The notes under the pieces are model-generated. The model was not told the origin of the DNA and ran no database searches. It saw only the letters and a list, made by a program, of their open reading frames with translations. Shown here piece by piece: positions 22,563 through 30,022 of a stretch of 51,000 bases of DNA (positions within the stretch are counted from its first letter, which is position 1; the number at the start of each line of letters is the position of its first letter). Position numbers and translations under genes: made by a program. This DNA comes from a virus: positions 1-51,000 of IMG/VR virus record IMGVR_UViG_3300044648_000011; one strand, written 5' to 3'.

Positions 22563-22685
22563 GTGCACCCTGCGGCAGAGATTTTGATCTGGGCAGGCAC
22601 TGCCACAGTTCTTATCATTTTGGTGGGGCTGGTAACGGCAGTTGTTATCGGAGTTACTCGATCCATTAAAGAGAGGAAGCGATGA
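22563..22685 (+). CDS. Single-span membrane protein, 40 aa
   Basis: GTG start with GAGAGGAG upstream. A long hydrophobic span (about 7-31) followed by a basic tail (RSIKERKR). Stop overlaps the next gene. Confidence 0.5.
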   Translation: MHPAAEILIWAGTATVLIILVGLVTAVVIGVTRSIKERKR

Positions 22686-22876
22686 GTCTTAAGGTGGAGG
22701 TCATCCTCCGGAATACGTATGATGATGGTCGAACCGAGGACCACCCAATGGCAGACGTTACCTTGGCAGACCAGACAGAGATGATCAAAGTCTGCTACAT
22801 GCTGGTTGCAGTCGCAGACATGATCGCGCAGGTGACGTTGGAAAAGGTCTTGGGTGTTAAGGCAGAAGATGACTAA
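22682..22876 (+). CDS. Hypothetical protein, 64 aa
   Basis: ATG in a 4-base overlap, GAGAGGAAG upstream. An N-terminal strand pair (KVEVILRNTYDDG) and a C-terminal amphipathic helix (MIKVCYMLVAVADMIAQ). No family recognised. Confidence 0.55.
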   Translation: MSLKVEVILRNTYDDGRTEDHPMADVTLADQTEMIKVCYMLVAVADMIAQVTLEKVLGVKAEDD

Positions 22877-23132
22877 GATCCTGTATATCTTTGGAGAGGA
22901 CTACGCGGCAGTAACATTCGATAACCTTGCTGAACGAGGCATCGTTACAGCCGAGGAACTGTGGAACACTGCACATTATGAGGGTGCTTCATGTAGGTAT
23001 TCCGAAGGAGATGACGTGTTCGAGTATCAGGCTCTATTGTTCGAAGACGTTGATTCGGATTTCATTGCCTTCGTTCAATTTGAACTGGTAGACTATGATG
23101 CGTCGAAGACGGCAAACATTTATGTAGTGTAG
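22869..23132 (+). CDS. Acidic hypothetical protein, 87 aa
   Basis: ATG at 22869, inside the end of the previous gene. Acidic product (EELWNTAHYEG, EDVDSDFIAF, DYDASKT). No family recognised. Upstream of the hairpin and the Rnl1-like gene. Confidence 0.55.
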   Translation: MTKILYIFGEDYAAVTFDNLAERGIVTAEELWNTAHYEGASCRYSEGDDVFEYQALLFEDVDSDFIAFVQFELVDYDASKTANIYVV

Positions 23133-23135
23133 CGA

Positions 23136-23175
23136 CATGGACCGGTCCGGCCCTTTGGGGTCGGGCCTTTCCGGA
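23136..23175 (+). terminator. GC-rich intergenic hairpin
   Basis: GGCCC at 23151-23155 pairs with GGGCC at about 23163-23167, followed by TTT and flanked by CCGG and CCGG words. It resembles a weak intrinsic terminator or attenuator ahead of the RNA ligase gene, whose ribosome binding site (GAGAGGAAG) starts just after it. Confidence 0.35.
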
Positions 23176-23184
23176 GAGGAAGCT

Positions 23185-24249
23185 ATGAAGCTTAACCAGC
23201 TAATCAATCCAGACCTTATGCGTCGTATGCTCGAGGGTGGATTCATTCGCAAGCAGAAGCACCCGAGCCTGGATCTGTACATCTACAACTACAGCGAGAA
23301 GGCTCAGTTCTCCAAGATGTGGAATACAGCTACCCTGGCTTGTCGAGGACTGATCGTGGATGGCGAAGGCAACATCGTTGCTCGCCCCTTCCCCAAGTTC
23401 TTCAACTGGGAGGAACCTAAGCCTAAGGGCAAGAAGTTTCAGATGAGCCTAGACGAACCTGTCGTTGTCACAGACAAGATGGATGGATCTCTAGGTATCC
23501 TGTATCGGGCTGTGCCCGGATCGAAGACGGTAACTAGAATCGCCACGCGAGGAAGCTTCGAGAGCGAACAGGCTAAGCGAGGTACTGAGATCCTAGGTAC
23601 TAAATATTCACACTTCTATCCGCCTGATGGTTGGACCATGCTCTTCGAGATCATCTATCCGGAGAACCGTATTGTACTTGACTACGGCGACATGGAAGAC
23701 CTCGTATTGCTCGGAGGGGTAGACATCGAGAGTGGCACCATAGTCGGCCCTGAGAGCTTCCCTAGGTGGTTCGGCCCCAAGACTCAGACCTTCCCCTACA
23801 AGACTCTACGAGAGGCCCTTAGCGTGGCTCCTAGGCCGGGTAAAGAGGGTTTGGTAGTAAGGTCGCTCATGGATGATTTGATGATCAAGCTTAAGCAGGC
23901 TGACTACATAGAGCTGCACAAGATCGTAACCGGTCTGAACGAGCGTGTGATCTGGGAGCGGCTGTCTGAGGGACGAGACGCCTTCGAAGGCATCCCGGAT
24001 GAGTGGCACAAGTGGGTTCAAGAAGTCGCTGAACCGTTGCTGCAAGCTCATGGTGAGCTAAGGATGGCTGCCTGGGGCGAATGGCTTAAGGTTCGTCACC
24101 TAGTCAACAATCGTCGTGCTTTTGCGATGGCCGTCAAGGACTTGACACCGTGGCTCAAAACTGTTATGTTTCTCTGGGCAGACGGGAAGGACGCACATCC
24201 ATTCCTGTGGAAGCAGGTCAAGCCGAGAGGAGACAAGACGGATGGCTGA
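23185..24249 (+). CDS. RNA ligase, T4 Rnl1-like
   Basis: 354 residues from the ATG at 23185 (GAGAGGAAG upstream; upstream in-frame start rejected). The sequence TDKMDGSLG carries the adenylated Lys at residue 98, close to K99 of T4 Rnl1. An upstream LACRGLIVDG...RPFPKFFNWEE is the Rnl1 specific N-terminal motif. Later motifs include LFEIIYPENRI, VLLGGV and EGLVVRS, and IKLKQADY as motif V. Rnl1 reseals tRNA cut in the anticodon loop after end-healing by Pnkp. A Pnkp is encoded 600 bases downstream. Confidence 0.85.
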   Translation: MKLNQLINPDLMRRMLEGGFIRKQKHPSLDLYIYNYSEKAQFSKMWNTATLACRGLIVDGEGNIVARPFPKFFNWEEPKPKGKKFQMSLDEPVVVTDKMDGSLGILYRAVPGSKTVTRIATRGSFESEQAKRGTEILGTKYSHFYPPDGWTMLFEIIYPENRIVLDYGDMEDLVLLGGVDIESGTIVGPESFPRWFGPKTQTFPYKTLREALSVAPRPGKEGLVVRSLMDDLMIKLKQADYIELHKIVTGLNERVIWERLSEGRDAFEGIPDEWHKWVQEVAEPLLQAHGELRMAAWGEWLKVRHLVNNRRAFAMAVKDLTPWLKTVMFLWADGKDAHPFLWKQVKPRGDKTDG

Positions 24250-24430
24250 ACATCTGGTCGGTGTGTTCAACACCAGTACAGGCGGTTGCATCGCCGAGTG
24301 TGGCGAGTGTGGTGACAAGATTTCGGCGGGTAATGAGGGTCGAGTCAAGAACCGTATGTCTTCTCACTACAAGAAGAAGCACCCTGAGCACACTGTTAAG
24401 TTCAAGCGATACGATTGGAACCGCTCATGA
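24242..24430 (+). CDS. Small zinc-finger protein, 62 aa
   Basis: ATG in the ligase 3-prime end. CIAECGECG (16-24) and HYKKKHPEH (43-51) form a C-x3-C-x2-C with His residues, a likely zinc site. Basic C-terminus. Lies in the RNA-repair cluster; RNA or DNA binding is a guess. Confidence 0.55.
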   Translation: MAEHLVGVFNTSTGGCIAECGECGDKISAGNEGRVKNRMSSHYKKKHPEHTVKFKRYDWNRS

Positions 24431-24726
24431 CAGACGAAGTCGAGTACGAATACTATCTGGAATATAGGTATCTGATCACCAATCAGTACAACTTCAAGGA
24501 TGGAGTTTGGGAAAAGGTAGGAGATGCTGAGTGGAGTAATTGGCGCGATGCTTCTGGATACAACAAGAAGGGATCGACTTACTCAAAGCTTAGTGCTGTA
24601 AAGGGTGTAATCACCGGGCACCAGCGAAACGTGAACAGATATCAAAACACTAAATACGATCTAGAGTTTCGATTGTTCCGTCGCCCTGTTCTCACTCCGC
24701 CTCCCTGGGAGCCTTGTGATGTCTGA
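24427..24726 (+). CDS. Aromatic-rich hypothetical protein, 99 aa
   Basis: ATG overlaps the previous stop by four bases. Starts with DEVEYEYYLEYRYLI, echoing the YRYRV strands of the 5736-6293 paralogues, and contains many Tyr, Trp and Asn. No family recognised. Part of the RNA-repair gene run. Confidence 0.55.
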   Translation: MTDEVEYEYYLEYRYLITNQYNFKDGVWEKVGDAEWSNWRDASGYNKKGSTYSKLSAVKGVITGHQRNVNRYQNTKYDLEFRLFRRPVLTPPPWEPCDV

Positions 24727-24880
24727 CAAAAAGAATCGTCGTAAGGGTGACAACGACTCGGACAAGACCGTGCGTATACAACCAGTTAAGAAGGTCGTAG
24801 AAGAGTGGTTCAGCGACGAGAAGGATGGAACTGAACCGCCTACGGGTAAGCGAAAGAAGAATGGGGAGGAAAAGAAATGA
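24719..24880 (+). CDS. Small basic protein, 53 aa
   Basis: ATG in the end of the previous gene; stop overlaps the Pnkp start by four bases. Highly charged with Lys/Arg clusters at both ends and a VVEEWFSDEKDG centre. No fold evident. Confidence 0.5.
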   Translation: MSDKKNRRKGDNDSDKTVRIQPVKKVVEEWFSDEKDGTEPPTGKRKKNGEEKK

Positions 24881-25785
24881 GTGGTACGCTCGTAATCTTT
24901 CGAGGGTTGCCGGCTAGTGGTAAGACAACTCGAGCTAAGCTTTTGCGGGCAAGCTCTGGAGGTCGTCTCGTCGGTCGTGACCATCTGCGTGTGATCCTAG
25001 GTGCTGAAGGGCTCGGAACACCAAAGCAAGAAGCCGAGGTGACTGCGCTTCAGGATCGTCTCATCGCTCAAGGCTTGCAGAATGACGAGTACGTATACGT
25101 CGATGATCAGAACCTGAAATCAGTGTATGTGTCTCGGCTGATTGGCCTTGCCCAGAAGTACAACGCCTTCTACGTGATTGAGGACATGACTTTCCTGGAC
25201 GTTGTGACCTGTCTAGAGCGCAACGAAGGTCGGGAACGTAGGGTCCCGGCTGAGCTGATCGTTACCAACTACGAAAAGTATGTCAAGGGTAAGACATACC
25301 CCCTTCCCGTCCCTAAGGGAAAGCTAAGCTCTCCGTATCTTCCTCCTGAGCCTTATGTTCCTCCTACAGGAGGCATCAAAGCTGTGTTGGTGGACGTAGA
25401 CGGCACAGTAGCTGACCACACGGGGATTCGAGGGCATCACGAGTACGACAAAGTTGGTCTAGACCTTCCCAAGTACGATGTCATCAAGATGGTTCGGGCG
25501 GCATTGGAAGCTGGATACACGCCAATCTTCCTGTCCGGTCGTCCCGAGAAGTCTCGATACGATACCCGACAGTGGTTGAACAGGCATGTGACTACAGCAG
25601 GATCTCTGCTGATGCGTCAGGACGGCGACCACCGGGCTGATTACATCGTCAAGAAGGAACTGTTCGACGAGTACGTTCGGAACACCTACCGTGTAGCGGT
25701 AGCTTTCGACGATCGCAATCAGGTGGTTGACATGTACCGAGAGATGGGTCTTACGGTTCTCCAAGTCGCTGAAGGGAACTTCTGA
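24877..25785 (+). CDS. Polynucleotide kinase-phosphatase (T4 Pnkp-like)
   Basis: 302 residues. The kinase P-loop GLPASGKTT (10-18) begins the protein, with VGRDHLRVILG as the next motif and a central Arg-rich lid (NEGRERRVP). From about residue 165, a HAD phosphatase domain follows: AVLVDVDGTVADH (DxD about 172-174), then FLSGRPEKSRYD and a terminal FDDRNQVVDMYRE. This is the kinase-then-phosphatase order of T4 Pnkp, which heals 5-OH and 2,3-cyclic-phosphate RNA ends before ligation. It overlaps its neighbours at both ends. Confidence 0.85.
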   Translation: MSGTLVIFRGLPASGKTTRAKLLRASSGGRLVGRDHLRVILGAEGLGTPKQEAEVTALQDRLIAQGLQNDEYVYVDDQNLKSVYVSRLIGLAQKYNAFYVIEDMTFLDVVTCLERNEGRERRVPAELIVTNYEKYVKGKTYPLPVPKGKLSSPYLPPEPYVPPTGGIKAVLVDVDGTVADHTGIRGHHEYDKVGLDLPKYDVIKMVRAALEAGYTPIFLSGRPEKSRYDTRQWLNRHVTTAGSLLMRQDGDHRADYIVKKELFDEYVRNTYRVAVAFDDRNQVVDMYREMGLTVLQVAEGNF

Positions 25786-26012
25786 TGACCGATGCACAAG
25801 AATGGAAGGCCAAGGCTGACCGTCTCCTCTATGAGCGCTGGTACGTCATTCCCAACGATGTTGTAGGTGGATGGTCTATCGCCGCAATAAACAAGCCGGT
25901 AAGCGAGATCATCGGATTGGAACATATAATTGCGGATGATGTACTGACTCAAGAGATCGCTAGCTATATTGTAGCTGTGCATAACTACCGACTCGGACAG
26001 TCCGATGGTTGA
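25785..26012 (+). CDS. Hypothetical protein, 75 aa
   Basis: Start overlaps the Pnkp stop by one base. Contains WYVIPNDVVGGWSIAAINKP and a helical tail. No family recognised. Confidence 0.55.
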   Translation: MTDAQEWKAKADRLLYERWYVIPNDVVGGWSIAAINKPVSEIIGLEHIIADDVLTQEIASYIVAVHNYRLGQSDG

Positions 26013-26082
26013 TGTTGTCTGGACTGTCATGATAATCATCATCCTCGTAGTAATTCTCGGACTGTGGCTAACCAGCCCGTAA
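26005..26082 (+). CDS. Tiny membrane protein, 25 aa
   Basis: ATG in the end of the previous gene. Almost entirely hydrophobic (VWTVMIIIILVVILGLWL). May be a microprotein of the membrane. Confidence 0.4.
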   Translation: MVDVVWTVMIIIILVVILGLWLTSP

Positions 26083-26102
26083 GACCAGTTCCTAGACCTT
26101 GT

Positions 26103-26144
26103 CCTCCACACCCCCATGCTAAGTTAATCAAGGGGGTGTGGAGG
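26103..26144 (+). ncRNA. Very stable intergenic hairpin
   Basis: CCTCCACACCCCC (26103-26115) is perfectly complementary to GGGGGTGTGGAGG (26132-26144), a 13-bp stem around a 16-base loop. There is no T-run, and GTG/ATG starts of the next gene follow closely. It could block or protect transcript ends, or pause RNA polymerase. Confidence 0.5.
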
Positions 26145-26170
26145 TGCACGGTATGCAGAAAGAAGGTACG

Positions 26171-26326
26171 ATGAGTACTAAACCTTGGATGGTTCGACGT
26201 TCTGGAGAAACTCAAAGCGAGCAGATCGATCGATTGAATCGAACTTGCTATCACTGCGGTAAGTTCTTCCGACAAGTCTCTGAATGCAATAAACACGAAA
26301 CGGAATGCGAGAAGAGGCCACATTGA
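26171..26326 (+). CDS. C2H2-like zinc-finger protein, 51 aa
   Basis: ATG at 26171 with AAGAAGG upstream; earlier in-frame GTG/ATG at 26138/26153 are less likely because they fall in or next to the hairpin. CYHCGKFFRQVSECNKHETEC gives C-x2-C...H-x3-C. The stop overlaps the next start. Confidence 0.55.
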   Translation: MSTKPWMVRRSGETQSEQIDRLNRTCYHCGKFFRQVSECNKHETECEKRPH

Positions 26327-26586
26327 CTTTTGAACAAATCCTCGTCGTGTGCTTCTCCGTAGGCAACCTTACCGGCATGATTCTTAACGTTAAGAAGATC
26401 CCGGCGGGTTGGGGCTTTGTGGCATTCGCTCAAGGCTCTATGGGTCTTTACCTCGCTGTAACAGGCAACTGGCAAGAAGGAATCGCCCAGTACGGATGTC
26501 TTGCCATTTCGCTCTGGGGCCTGTATGCTTGGACCTATCAGCGAAAGGAGAAGGCTCGTGACGATGGGGAGCAAGAGGAAGTTTAA
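26323..26586 (+). CDS. Small multi-span membrane protein
   Basis: 87 residues from the TTG at 26323, which overlaps the previous stop and has GAGAAGAGG upstream; an ATG at 26305 would give a longer start. Three hydrophobic segments (about 4-18, 27-45, 50-68) with a charged C-terminus. The layout recalls small PnuC-like transporters but is too short to be one. No secure family. Confidence 0.5.
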   Translation: MTFEQILVVCFSVGNLTGMILNVKKIPAGWGFVAFAQGSMGLYLAVTGNWQEGIAQYGCLAISLWGLYAWTYQRKEKARDDGEQEEV

Positions 26587-26758
26587 GGACTGGATTGACG
26601 ACTACGGCACCAAGGTAGGACGCCGTTGGGCCAAGCACCACACTCGTCGTCTCGACCGTATCGAGGGCAAGGAACAGATCCAAGAACAGCTCGAAGACGA
26701 CAATAACGTGAACTACAACGTCGGCATTGCCAACTGGGTATTGGACATGAATCGATAA
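26558..26758 (+). CDS. Basic hypothetical protein, 66 aa
   Basis: GTG at 26558 with GAAAGGAG upstream; a further ATG at 26564 is possible. Basic, with KFKDWIDDYGTKVGRRWAKHH and an acidic centre. Overlaps the previous gene by 29 bases. No family recognised. Confidence 0.5.
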   Translation: MTMGSKRKFKDWIDDYGTKVGRRWAKHHTRRLDRIEGKEQIQEQLEDDNNVNYNVGIANWVLDMNR

Positions 26759-26771
26759 TAAAAGGAGAGAA

Positions 26772-26987
26772 ATGGGCGCTAAGGACTGGCCGAATATCAA
26801 GTACACCAAGCGTCGGGCTAAACGTCATATCAATGTCAAAGGCGTGACCAAGATGCCTTGTGGCCACGAGATCGACGAGATGTTTCGAGGCGAGACCGAA
26901 GAACGAGCTAAGCGTGTAGCTAAAGAACAGATCGAACTCCAAGGCAACGGCCACCTGAGATGGTGCAAGGATTGTAAGAACTCTTAA
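26772..26987 (+). CDS. Small Cys/His protein, 71 aa
   Basis: ATG with AAAGGAGAG upstream. MPCGHEIDEMF (about 28-38) and RWCKDCKNS at the end give a possible zinc site of C-x-H...C-x2-C type. Last gene of the rightward block; a strong terminator follows. Confidence 0.6.
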   Translation: MGAKDWPNIKYTKRRAKRHINVKGVTKMPCGHEIDEMFRGETEERAKRVAKEQIELQGNGHLRWCKDCKNS

Positions 26988-26995
26988 ACGACAAA

Positions 26996-27046
26996 AAGCC
27001 CCCTTAGGAACCTTGAGCTTAATGCTCTTGGAACCTAAGGGGGCTT
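26996..27046. terminator. Bidirectional intrinsic terminator
   Basis: A 13-bp perfect stem, AAGCCCCCTTAGG (26996-27008)/CCTAAGGGGGCTT (27034-27046), is followed by ATTTTTATTT on the + strand and preceded by AAAAA, so it also works on the - strand. It sits exactly between the convergent arms. Confidence 0.9.
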
Positions 27047-27064
27047 ATTTTTATTTGTCTAAAA

Positions 27065-27298
27065 TCAATCCTTGCGCTTGTTCTTTGCGCCGAACACTGC
27101 ACCTACAGTAGCGACCGCAGTCAGAACAGCCGTTAGCAGCGTACCGCCTTCAGCCCAACTGATACTCCCGTCCGCTACAGACGTGATGAACAGTGCAAGA
27201 ACACCAGCGGCCGACGTACCAGCCGCCCACACGGCCTTCGCAGCAGTGTAAACAGGCTCCGGTACAGGAACCTTCAGATCAGGATTGGGGACCGTCAT
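27065..27298 (-). CDS. Holin-like membrane protein
   Basis: 77 residues. Two hydrophobic helices (about 24-42 and 51-70) with a polar N-terminus and a KNKRKD tail match small class II holins. It lies next to the endolysin gene, as holins usually do, and would open the membrane for endolysin release. The name is inferred from position and topology. Confidence 0.65.
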   Translation of the reverse strand: MTVPNPDLKVPVPEPVYTAAKAVWAAGTSAAGVLALFITSVADGSISWAEGGTLLTAVLTAVATVGAVFGAKNKRKD

Positions 27299-27319
27299 TA
27301 CATTATCTCCTTAGTTATC

Positions 27320-28174
27320 TTAGTCAAGCACACCCGGAGGAATCTCTCCACCAGGAGCAAATGGGATTGCGTCTAGGTCGTCCTGCTCCCAGACATCTAG
27401 ACTGCCCTGAGACTTCAACATACCTCGCTGTGCCGGACTCCCTTCTAGATACCAACGCTCTGCCTTTTCAGGAAGGGTTGGATCTAGGCGTACCATAAAC
27501 TGAAGTGCACCGTAGCTGTATGTCTTACCCGGAACCATCTGCGTGCTGTTACCCTTGACTAGCCGTAGGGACATATCTTCTTTCTTCCTTTCAGGGGGAG
27601 GAGGCGGAACATCCAACCCTGCGAGCACCCGCGCTCGAGGGATAATCCGGTTAATAAGCTGACTGATACGACGATCTCCCGGACAGACCTTTCCGTCTGC
27701 CAGCGTCCACAGTTCGCCACCGTAGACACGACCTCCGAATGCGTAACCGGCCCAGTTGCCATCTACGCCCTGTCGATGATACGCGATACCTCGAGAACCG
27801 GGCTTAGAGTTGGGTGCCAGAACAAGCGGGATACCGTGTGTGTGATACGCCCACGCACAGATCTTAGCGATTGCTTCAACCTGAGCATCCGTGAATGCTG
27901 GAACCTGGTGTCCATTGTCCGTATCCCAAGCTCCGAAGGCAGGTCCATGGTCTTCATTCTCGATAGAGATAATGCGATGGTTACCTTCGTAGTTAGCGGC
28001 TCCCTTATACATCGTGTCTCGAGACTGGTAGATGTATCCGTTAGCCTTCGTCGAGAAATGAGCTGCGTGTGCAGGCGCATATCCGACGATGGTGTGAATA
28101 CACACGATGTCGTATCGAGTCATAGGCTTGCTGGAGGCAGCATTAAGAAATACTGCTCCTGGCATGACAGCCAT
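27320..28174 (-). CDS. Endolysin, N-acetylmuramoyl-L-alanine amidase
   Basis: 284 residues. The PGRP/amidase_2 motifs are in order: VCIHTIVGY (about 24-32, zinc His), YGYIYQS-like segment, a HGxAF region, then YHRQG (about 132-136) and CPGDRR (about 163-168). A Pro linker (PPPPPE) leads to a C-terminal domain (about 200-284) of unknown binding function. It cleaves the bond between muramic acid and L-alanine in peptidoglycan. Located between the holin and collagen-like genes. Confidence 0.85.
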   Translation of the reverse strand: MAVMPGAVFLNAASSKPMTRYDIVCIHTIVGYAPAHAAHFSTKANGYIYQSRDTMYKGAANYEGNHRIISIENEDHGPAFGAWDTDNGHQVPAFTDAQVEAIAKICAWAYHTHGIPLVLAPNSKPGSRGIAYHRQGVDGNWAGYAFGGRVYGGELWTLADGKVCPGDRRISQLINRIIPRARVLAGLDVPPPPPERKKEDMSLRLVKGNSTQMVPGKTYSYGALQFMVRLDPTLPEKAERWYLEGSPAQRGMLKSQGSLDVWEQDDLDAIPFAPGGEIPPGVLD

Positions 28175-28189
28175 CTTGAGTCCCTTCTA

Positions 28190-28969
28190 TCAATCAGGTA
28201 CACAAACCAACATCGATTCCCCAAGAGGACTTGATGTGGTTACTACCGTCCTAGTTTCGTAATGCCATGTCATACCATCAGTAAGAGGACAGTTGCCAGA
28301 AGGACCAACAGGGCCGACAGGACCCATTGGCCCGGTATCTCCTGTATCGCCCTTGTCACCCTTAGGTCCGGTAGGGCCGACCACATGACCAATCATCATG
28401 GAAGGCCAGGCAGGGTCATCGAAGTCAACCCAAAGGTTTCCGTCACTGTCGATGAAGAAGCTGGTTACACTCCGTCCATCTTCCCCGTCTTGGCCCCTAG
28501 AACCGTCTGTGCCGTCCTCACCATCTTCTCCGGGCTTACCACCCTCACCCGGTTGTCCCGGTCGACCAGGGAAGCCCTCAGGGCCTCGAAATGAGGGGTC
28601 ATCCTCAATCTGGTCGTACAAGATGGCTGCGGCTGCTGCGGCCATGGCATCCGCGTCGACAGCTTCTCCTTCATCAGGAAGAGGGATCTGAGGTAGACCC
28701 TTAGCTTCCAGTTGTCGGTTAGCCGCCCGTAGAGATTCCACACCTTCTTCGGTGAGAGCCGACCTAGCTTCGTTTTGAGCGATGTTGATGGTGTTAACGC
28801 CGTTCCACACAACTGACCCGAGTGCGACCAACAGAGAGATGATCACCACGACCTGACCTCGTCGATTGAACCTGCGCTCAATCTTCTCGACCTTAGGAAC
28901 CTGCTCAACCTCAGCTAGCGTGTTCTCAAGGTCAGTCAGAGGCTCCCCGGTGCCTCTTGAGGTATTCAT
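28190..28969 (-). CDS. Membrane-anchored collagen-like protein
   Basis: 259 residues. Residues 38-58 are a single membrane span after a charged cytoplasmic start. Two Gly-X-Y blocks follow (about 129-170 and 198-226; GRPGQPGEGGKPGEDGEDG and GPTGPKGDKGDTGDTGP), as in triple-helical collagen-like proteins, joined by a small globular piece (VTSFFIDSDGNLWVDFDD). It ends in a short Cys-containing domain. It lies in the lysis region and could be a trimeric fibrous protein in the envelope. Function unknown. Confidence 0.75.
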   Translation of the reverse strand: MNTSRGTGEPLTDLENTLAEVEQVPKVEKIERRFNRRGQVVVIISLLVALGSVVWNGVNTINIAQNEARSALTEEGVESLRAANRQLEAKGLPQIPLPDEGEAVDADAMAAAAAAILYDQIEDDPSFRGPEGFPGRPGQPGEGGKPGEDGEDGTDGSRGQDGEDGRSVTSFFIDSDGNLWVDFDDPAWPSMMIGHVVGPTGPKGDKGDTGDTGPMGPVGPVGPSGNCPLTDGMTWHYETRTVVTTSSPLGESMLVCVPD

Positions 28970-29303
28970 TTTCTGTCACCAGCCCTCGTACCGTATTTTC
29001 TAGCTTGTCAATTGTTTTGCGATCTTCTTCACGTAATGCCTTAAGTTCTGCGATCTCTGTCTTCATAGCTGCCATTTGCTCGCGTACGAGTGCAACAGCT
29101 TCACGGGCAGCCGCCACTGCGCCCACCTCGCCTTCGAGATCGGCTTTCTTGTCTTCGCGCTTTTCCTTACGAGCGTCTTGCCAGATCTTGGCCAGCCACC
29201 CAATCAAACCACCAGCGGCTAGCAGAGGACCGCCTGTACCAAAGATCTGAGCCCAGTCAAAGGCAGGAGGGTCTGCGGCCTGCTGTAGCAGGAACCAGTT
29301 CAT
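28932..29303 (-). CDS. Membrane-anchored coiled-coil protein
   Basis: 123 residues. One membrane span (about 20-40, GTGGPLLAAGGLIGWLAKIW), then an extended Ala/Glu/Lys/Arg coiled coil. It overlaps the collagen-like gene by 38 bases. Possibly a holin-type or envelope-associated lysis protein. Confidence 0.6.
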   Translation of the reverse strand: MNWFLLQQAADPPAFDWAQIFGTGGPLLAAGGLIGWLAKIWQDARKEKREDKKADLEGEVGAVAAAREAVALVREQMAAMKTEIAELKALREEDRKTIDKLENTVRGLVTENEYLKRHRGASD

Positions 29304-29737
29304 CTGCCTTCTCCCTGTCTCATACCATTAGCTAGCAAGACAAGTTCCTTGGCTAGTTCTTTTTCCTCTCGAATACGAGTTTGTTTAGCCAATCGCTCTC
29401 TACGAATGTCGTACACGCTTTGCATGGCAAACGCACCGAACAAGAACGCATACGCTAATACCCTAGTGCCTCCCGACAACGCAACAACTACCGAGATGGT
29501 TGACAACCCAATCGCTACGACAAGCAAGCCTGCCATGCGAAGAGATCGCCGTCGGCCCATACCGGCGATAAGAAGGCACCCCGCGATGAAGAATTCAATT
29601 CCGAGGGTAACTTCTGCCCAGTACGGTGCCGAACGCTCGAGGCTTACAATCGGATACACCGTAGAGTAAGCCCCGAACGCCATAAGCAGAACGTAAATGA
29701 GCAGCCGATCCCAATCTGTTTTGAGACGGCTCATCAT
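29300..29737 (-). CDS. Four-span membrane protein, possible second holin
   Basis: 145 residues with four hydrophobic segments (about 13-31, 42-60, 67-83, 90-106) and a charged, helical C-terminus. Start is ATG at 29737 or 29734. It lies in the lysis cassette. Holin or envelope function is inferred. Confidence 0.6.
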   Translation of the reverse strand: MMSRLKTDWDRLLIYVLLMAFGAYSTVYPIVSLERSAPYWAEVTLGIEFFIAGCLLIAGMGRRRSLRMAGLLVVAIGLSTISVVVALSGGTRVLAYAFLFGAFAMQSVYDIRRERLAKQTRIREEKELAKELVLLANGMRQGEGR

Positions 29738-29740
29738 TCA

Positions 29741-30001
29741 TCACACCAACTGATATTCCTTAGGGTCAAAATCAGGGACGGTCTGATACTGAGATTCCAA
29801 CTGTTCGTCTGTCATCGTGTTGAAATGAAGCAAGTGATGCCCCAATGGAATGGAACCAAATGGATATGTTAGTGTTCCATCCTCTTCTAGTACAAACTCC
29901 CATCCGTACGATTCTTCCATTGCGAGCCGAGTGGATTCTTGTCCATCCCACTTAAAGAACTTCTGGATTGAAGGACGTTGTACGTAATATCCGAAAGACA
30001 T
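29741..30001 (-). CDS. Hypothetical protein, 86 aa
   Basis: ATG start at 30001. Contains WDGQESTRLAMEESYGWEFVLEEDG and a Pro/Asp-rich C-terminus (DFDPKEYQLV). No family recognised; between tail and lysis genes, so perhaps a tail component or chaperone. Confidence 0.55.
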   Translation of the reverse strand: MSFGYYVQRPSIQKFFKWDGQESTRLAMEESYGWEFVLEEDGTLTYPFGSIPLGHHLLHFNTMTDEQLESQYQTVPDFDPKEYQLV

Positions 30002-30022
30002 CTAAACCCTTTCAATGATTCA

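Noticed and set aside
26138-26170. Earlier starts for the zinc-finger gene at 26171
   Set aside because: They fall in or just beside a 13-bp hairpin and lack a spaced ribosome binding site.
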